Shown: positions 7,157 through 10,210 of the stretch, piece after piece
Numbering within the stretch: the first letter of the stretch is position 1
Layout: the number at the start of each line of letters is the position of its first letter
Assembly (NCBI GenBank): GCA_003155705.1
Contig: PMEC01000251.1
Location: 1,395 to 11,604 of the forward strand
Direction of reading: 5' to 3'
From: Bacteroidales bacterium
GTDB taxonomy: Bacteria > Bacteroidota > Bacteroidia > Bacteroidales > VadinHA17
DNA length: 10,210 nt
Translations under genes and position numbers: made by a program
Notes under the pieces: generated by a model
Database searches by the model: none
Told to the model about the DNA's origin: nothing
The model's input: only the letters and a program-made list of their open reading frames with translations

Positions 7157-8320
7157 TCAGTTACCAAATAGTTGAACCAGTTTTATCTGAAGCGCTTTGC
7201 CATGGAGATTAACACCGATAATAGTGCCGGTTTTGTCATAAAGGTAATTTGCAGGAAGAGTTTTGACATTATAAAGTCTGGCATTTACAGGGTTATTTGG
7301 ATTGTCTTCTCTGACACTTATCCATGGTAGTTCATCATATTTTACTGCTTTCTTCCAATTATCTTCTTTTTCATCAAGGTCTACCTGGTATATTTCAAAA
7401 CCTCTTTTTTTGTAAGTTTTGTAAAGAGCTTTCAGATTTATATTTTCCGCGACACTTTCTTCAGAGGCAGATGCCCAGAACGTCAGTAGAACAACTTTCC
7501 CCTTTAGAGATGAAAGGGCAATCCGGGTTCCTTTCATATCTTTCAGATTTGGATCAAGTTTTGTTTCAGGAGCATTCCTGGCAACCTGTTCAATCTGATT
7601 CATAAACATCTGATTCATCTCTTTTTCAAAGTCTTTCTTCAGGGCTTTGGCCTGTTTGGAATTTGGATAATGATAGTTCAGGCTATCGGACACAAGTTTA
7701 AGAAACTGAAGGTCACGCTGATCATATAATACATATGTTTTATCATCCAGCTTCTGATACAATGCCTTAATTGCAGCGAATGAATTCAGATTTCCAAGAA
7801 TAAATTCAATACTTTTTCTCCGCTGTTCTTTTATTGTCTTAAGATATTCTTCATTTATTATCGGCCCTGTTTTGTCAAAACCCGGACTTTTTGCAGCATC
7901 ACTATAAATTATTTTCAATGAATCAATTTTCCTTAAAGTGCCGGCAAGTGTCTGATCAAGCATTTTAATCTTTTTTGATCCTTCCGACCCCTGGACTTCA
8001 TAATTTTCAAATAATTTTTTCCCATTGAAAGAAAGTCTTATCTTCTCTCCGGGCTTTGCCAGAATGGTCATAAAGTCAGAATCAGTTACTCCAATCTGGT
8101 AAAAATCGGGTTCATTTGCCTTAACTCTGAATCTGAAATTTCCATTATTTTTTATCCTTACCGAGTCAATTTTAACATATGTGTCCACGTCAATCCTGTT
8201 GAGATAGATCTTATTGTCGCTTTTGTTTTTAAAATTTCCGTCAATCTTTATTGAATTCTTATTTGAACACCCAGCAAGCAAGATCAAAGAAATTGAAACG
8301 GTCAAAAATCTTTTCATCAT
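7157..8320 (-). CDS. DUF4369/thioredoxin-like lipoprotein lacking CxxC
   Basis: A 387-aa lipoprotein: signal peptide 1-17 with lipobox LAGC and lipidated Cys18. A DUF4369-like N-terminal domain spans about 22-115, an alpha-helical middle about 116-250, and a C-terminal TlpA/AhpC-like thioredoxin fold about 255-387. The fold is recognisable from KGKVVLLTFWAS, the cis-proline segment TLPANY (Pro356) and the overall alignment with the neighbouring paralogue (8376-9524). Where the paralogue has WCNPC, this protein has ASEES (285-289), so both redox cysteines are serines (Ser286, Ser289). Cys18 is the only cysteine in the protein. It therefore cannot act as a thiol-disulfide oxidoreductase and probably has a binding, chaperone or structural role. 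It follows the paralogue by 55 bases and precedes lpxH by 9, which suggests one transcript. Start: ATG at 8320, with a second ATG immediately after. Confidence 0.85.
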   Translation of the reverse strand: MMKRFLTVSISLILLAGCSNKNSIKIDGNFKNKSDNKIYLNRIDVDTYVKIDSVRIKNNGNFRFRVKANEPDFYQIGVTDSDFMTILAKPGEKIRLSFNGKKLFENYEVQGSEGSKKIKMLDQTLAGTLRKIDSLKIIYSDAAKSPGFDKTGPIINEEYLKTIKEQRRKSIEFILGNLNSFAAIKALYQKLDDKTYVLYDQRDLQFLKLVSDSLNYHYPNSKQAKALKKDFEKEMNQMFMNQIEQVARNAPETKLDPNLKDMKGTRIALSSLKGKVVLLTFWASASEESVAENINLKALYKTYKKRGFEIYQVDLDEKEDNWKKAVKYDELPWISVREDNPNNPVNARLYNVKTLPANYLYDKTGTIIGVNLHGKALQIKLVQLFGN

Positions 8321-8375
8321 AAATTGAAAGGTTCTATCTATAATTTTCTAAATCAGTTTTAGCTTTCAAAATTCA

Positions 8376-9524
8376 TTAATTAAATAGTTCTGCAAGTTTC
8401 TTCTGAAGGTCTTCCCCTCTAAGGTTTGTGGCAATTATTTTTCCCTGGTTATCGAGCAACATATTAAAAGGGATAGTTTCAATTTTATATAATGGAACCA
8501 CAGCTGAATTCCAGTATTTTAAATCGCTCACATGTATCCACTGGTTTAAGTTATCCTCCCCGATCCCTTTTAGCCATTCTTCTTTTGTTTTATCGAGAGA
8601 GACCTGAAATATCTTGAATCCTTTGCTGTGGTATTGGTTGAATGCTTTTACCAGGTTTGGATTTTCCTTACGACATGGATTGCACCAGGAAGCCCAGAAA
8701 TCGAGAAGCACGATATTCCCTCTGGTTGACGAAAGAGTAACAATTTTGCCATCAGCAGTGGGAAGCGAAATCTCAGGAGCTTCATCACCTGCTTTTAGAA
8801 ATGCAGTAGCCCCGGCTCGTGAGATAAGACTTTGCACCTGTTCGTGCAAAGCTTTTACAGGTGCCGATTCCGGATACTGGCTGTAGAGTGATGAGTCGAC
8901 CTTTACAAAATATTTGATATCCCTGACAGGATCCAAAACATAAACATTAGGGGCAACCTGCTGATAAAGGGCTGCCAGGCTTATCATGGATTTGATGTTC
9001 TGATCAATATATTTTTTTGTATAGATGTTTATTTCATTCAGATATTGCTGCGCCATGCTATCCAGCGATTGAACTACTTTTGACATATCCGGATTTCCGG
9101 AGTTCTGGGAGTAAATCTCATTAAGGCTCATGAGTTTTGAAATTGTATTCCTGAGAGCTTTATTGTAAGCAACCATTTTTTCGCTGCCTTTTGATCCTGA
9201 CATAAAAGATGGAAAATTAAGCGAATCATACATAGCTTCGATCCTTAATTTTTCTCCGGGTTCAATAAGGGTTGTGAAAAAATCGTTATTATTAATTTTA
9301 ATCAGGTAGAAAGCAGGAAGTGTTACTTCTCTTTTGAAATTAAATTTACCGTCTTCTCCGATCTTAAGGGAATCAACTGATGCCCATTCTGTTTTTAACT
9401 CATTCAGGTAAATATAAACTCCCTTAACAGGATTTTGAAGCTTTCCTGAAATCTGAATAGTGCTGTTTTTGCACCCGCTAATGACCAGGATAAGCGATAG
9501 AAACAGACTAAGTTTGTTAATCAT
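8376..9524 (-). CDS. DUF4369/TlpA-family thiol-disulfide reductase lipoprotein
   Basis: A 382-aa envelope lipoprotein: signal peptide 1-17, lipobox ISGC with lipidated Cys18, a DUF4369-like N-terminal domain (about 22-112), a helical linker region (about 113-240) and a TlpA/ResA-like thioredoxin domain (about 245-382). The redox site is DFWASWCNPCRKEN with Cys281 and Cys284; the cis-proline is in ETIPFN (Pro352). Such proteins reduce or maintain thiols of exported proteins, for example during cytochrome c maturation or envelope stress, but the substrate here is unknown. It is the first gene of a probable leftward operon with the CxxC-less paralogue and lpxH. The two lipoproteins share domain order and length and many aligned blocks (for example PGEKLRI/PGEKIRL and GSKGSEK/GSEGSKK), so they look like an old tandem duplication. 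A TAnnTTTG promoter element lies 40-50 bases upstream. Confidence 0.9.
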   Translation of the reverse strand: MINKLSLFLSLILVISGCKNSTIQISGKLQNPVKGVYIYLNELKTEWASVDSLKIGEDGKFNFKREVTLPAFYLIKINNNDFFTTLIEPGEKLRIEAMYDSLNFPSFMSGSKGSEKMVAYNKALRNTISKLMSLNEIYSQNSGNPDMSKVVQSLDSMAQQYLNEINIYTKKYIDQNIKSMISLAALYQQVAPNVYVLDPVRDIKYFVKVDSSLYSQYPESAPVKALHEQVQSLISRAGATAFLKAGDEAPEISLPTADGKIVTLSSTRGNIVLLDFWASWCNPCRKENPNLVKAFNQYHSKGFKIFQVSLDKTKEEWLKGIGEDNLNQWIHVSDLKYWNSAVVPLYKIETIPFNMLLDNQGKIIATNLRGEDLQKKLAELFN

Positions 9525-9565
9525 TATTTTAATTATTAATTGATATGCCTTTTTCCATTGAGCTG

Positions 9566-9573
9566 CAAAGTTA
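9566..9573 (-). promoter_or_regulatory. Bacteroidota -7 promoter element for the lipoprotein-lpxH operon
   Basis: On the minus strand this reads TAACTTTG, an exact match to the TAnnTTTG -7 consensus of Bacteroidota primary promoters, and is followed by CAG as is common. It lies 42 bases upstream of the ATG at 9524, giving a leader of about 35-40 bases. A matching -33 TTTG is not evident upstream, where the sequence is A-rich. Confidence 0.5.
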
Positions 9574-9656
9574 TTCTTTTTTTATTCCTTTTATAATTTT
9601 GCATTATTTAGATTAACTGAGTGACTGAAAATTATGATTAAATGCTACATTCTGAT

Positions 9657-9664
9657 TACATTTG
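9657..9664 (+). promoter_or_regulatory. Possible -7 promoter element for the debranching enzyme gene
   Basis: TACATTTG matches the TAnnTTTG consensus exactly, 85 bases before the ATG at 9750. No -33 TTTG is seen at the usual distance, and the implied leader of about 80 bases is fairly long, so this is only a candidate. Confidence 0.3.
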
Positions 9665-9749
9665 AGCGATTTATTAATGTATCACTTGCCGGATTAAATT
9701 AAAATGGCTAACTTAATAGGGTTTTTAAACACATTTAACAGAACGACTT

Positions 9750-10210
9750 ATGGGTTATATTAAGTTTGATAAAAGTCAAGTTGTTAACCTTGAATATTCA
9801 CTCAGCCGGGAGGTATTGAGAACAAACAGAGCGGGATCCTATGCATCAACTACCATAGTTGCCTGCAATACAAGGAAATATCATGGATCGCTTGTTTGCC
9901 CCGTTGATGAATTGGGCGGGGAAAGATTTGTTCTTCTTTCGACACTTGATGTAACTTTAGTAAATAACGAAAGATCTTTTAACATTGGCGTCCGTAAGTA
10001 TAAAGGAGATTTTTTCAATCCGAAAGGGCATAAATATATTGAGGATTTTGAGACGGAAAAAATACCCATGCGGATATACAAGGTAGGCAGTGTAATCCTA
10101 AAAGAGGAAAGACTTCTGGTTCATTATGAGGAACAATTTCTTGTGCGATATACGATTCTTGAGGCTAATGAATCAATGAAACTGCAGATCAAACCATTAC
10201 TGGCCTTCAG
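9750..10210 (+). CDS. Glycogen debranching enzyme, N-terminal part (truncated by window edge)
   Basis: The frame opens with ATG at 9750 and runs off the right edge after 153 codons with no stop. The translated start (MGYIKFDKSQVVNLEYSLSREV) and the block NTRKYHGSLV (40-49), plus GHKYIEDFE and an LLSTLD segment (63-67), are hallmarks of the GDE_N domain of bacterial amylo-alpha-1,6-glucosidases, which typically total about 640-660 aa with a C-terminal GH133-like catalytic domain beyond the window. The enzyme removes alpha-1,6 branch stubs during glycogen breakdown in the cytoplasm. In Bacteroidota this gene is often followed by a glycogen synthase-like glycosyltransferase and a GH57 enzyme, which would be expected just outside the window. 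It is divergent from the lipoprotein operon. Confidence 0.92.
   Translation, partial: MGYIKFDKSQVVNLEYSLSREVLRTNRAGSYASTTIVACNTRKYHGSLVCPVDELGGERFVLLSTLDVTLVNNERSFNIGVRKYKGDFFNPKGHKYIEDFETEKIPMRIYKVGSVILKEERLLVHYEEQFLVRYTILEANESMKLQIKPLLAF

Larger units (their letters stand above)
9525..9749. other. Divergent intergenic region between lipoprotein operon and debranching enzyme
   Basis: This 225-base AT-rich region separates two divergently oriented starts. It contains a good leftward TAnnTTTG element (9566-9573), a weaker rightward one (9657-9664), and a short ATG-initiated frame at 9704-9763 that overlaps the debranching enzyme start. No RNA gene or strong hairpin was recognised. Confidence 0.6.

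Noticed and set aside
7157..7159. TGA between the lipoprotein and lpxH as a possible selenocysteine or recoding site
   Set aside because: Both products match expected family lengths as separate proteins, no SECIS-like hairpin is evident, and a TTG start after the stop explains the arrangement more simply.
8324..8369. Inverted repeat TTGAAAG ... CTTTCAA between the two lipoprotein genes
   Set aside because: Only seven paired bases around a 32-base AT-rich loop with no T-run; too weak to call a terminator or operator.
1..10210. Search for CRISPR arrays, IS elements, integrase sites, defence systems, tRNA and riboswitches
   Set aside because: No regularly spaced repeats, transposase motifs, terminal repeats, cloverleaf sequences or known riboswitch cores were seen by eye; apart from the patchy archaemetzincin, the gene content looks like ordinary chromosomal DNA.

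Overview
The window looks like chromosomal DNA from a member of the Bacteroidota, most likely an environmental Bacteroidales or Marinilabiliales-type lineage. This rests on four things: two DUF4369/TlpA-type thioredoxin lipoproteins, a Bacteroidota-style LpxH, a Bacteroidota-type glycogen debranching enzyme N-terminus, and AT-rich intergenic DNA with TAnnTTTG-type promoter elements and few Shine-Dalgarno sites. No tRNA, rRNA, CRISPR array, insertion sequence or phage gene was seen.

Layout. (1) 23-3040, plus strand: a two-component pair. A membrane histidine kinase carries two c-type haem attachment motifs (CxxCH and Cx4CH) in its extracytoplasmic sensor domain. It is followed 12 bases later by an NtrC-type sigma-54-activating response regulator. 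(2) 3137-3676, plus: an archaemetzincin-type zinc metalloprotease, a family best known from archaea and vertebrates. (3) 3668-4987, minus: a PlsC/GPAT-like membrane acyltransferase whose stop overlaps the archaemetzincin stop tail to tail. (4) 4988-5288: a 301-base AT-rich divergent intergenic region with two perfect inverted repeats. (5) 5289-6404, plus: a protein made of two tandem SiaB-like (DUF6272) GHKL-related domains, the second with degraded glycine motifs. (6) 9524 to 6401, minus: a likely operon of two paralogous DUF4369-thioredoxin lipoproteins followed by lpxH. The upstream lipoprotein keeps the CxxC redox site; the downstream one has SxxS in its place and no other cysteine except the lipidated one. 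lpxH probably starts at a TTG, in the same frame as the preceding gene. (7) 9750 to the right edge, plus: the first 153 codons of a glycogen debranching enzyme, divergent from the lipoprotein operon.

Functional themes are envelope sensing and signalling (haem-type sensor kinase, SiaB-like module), envelope lipid synthesis (acyltransferase, LpxH), envelope thiol or folding chemistry (TlpA-like lipoproteins) and glycogen metabolism. The observations most worth following up are the putative haem-c sensor kinase, the redox-dead/redox-active thioredoxin lipoprotein pair, the tandem SiaB fusion with a decayed second half, and the bacterial archaemetzincin. All functional statements come from motif reading; no database search was run.
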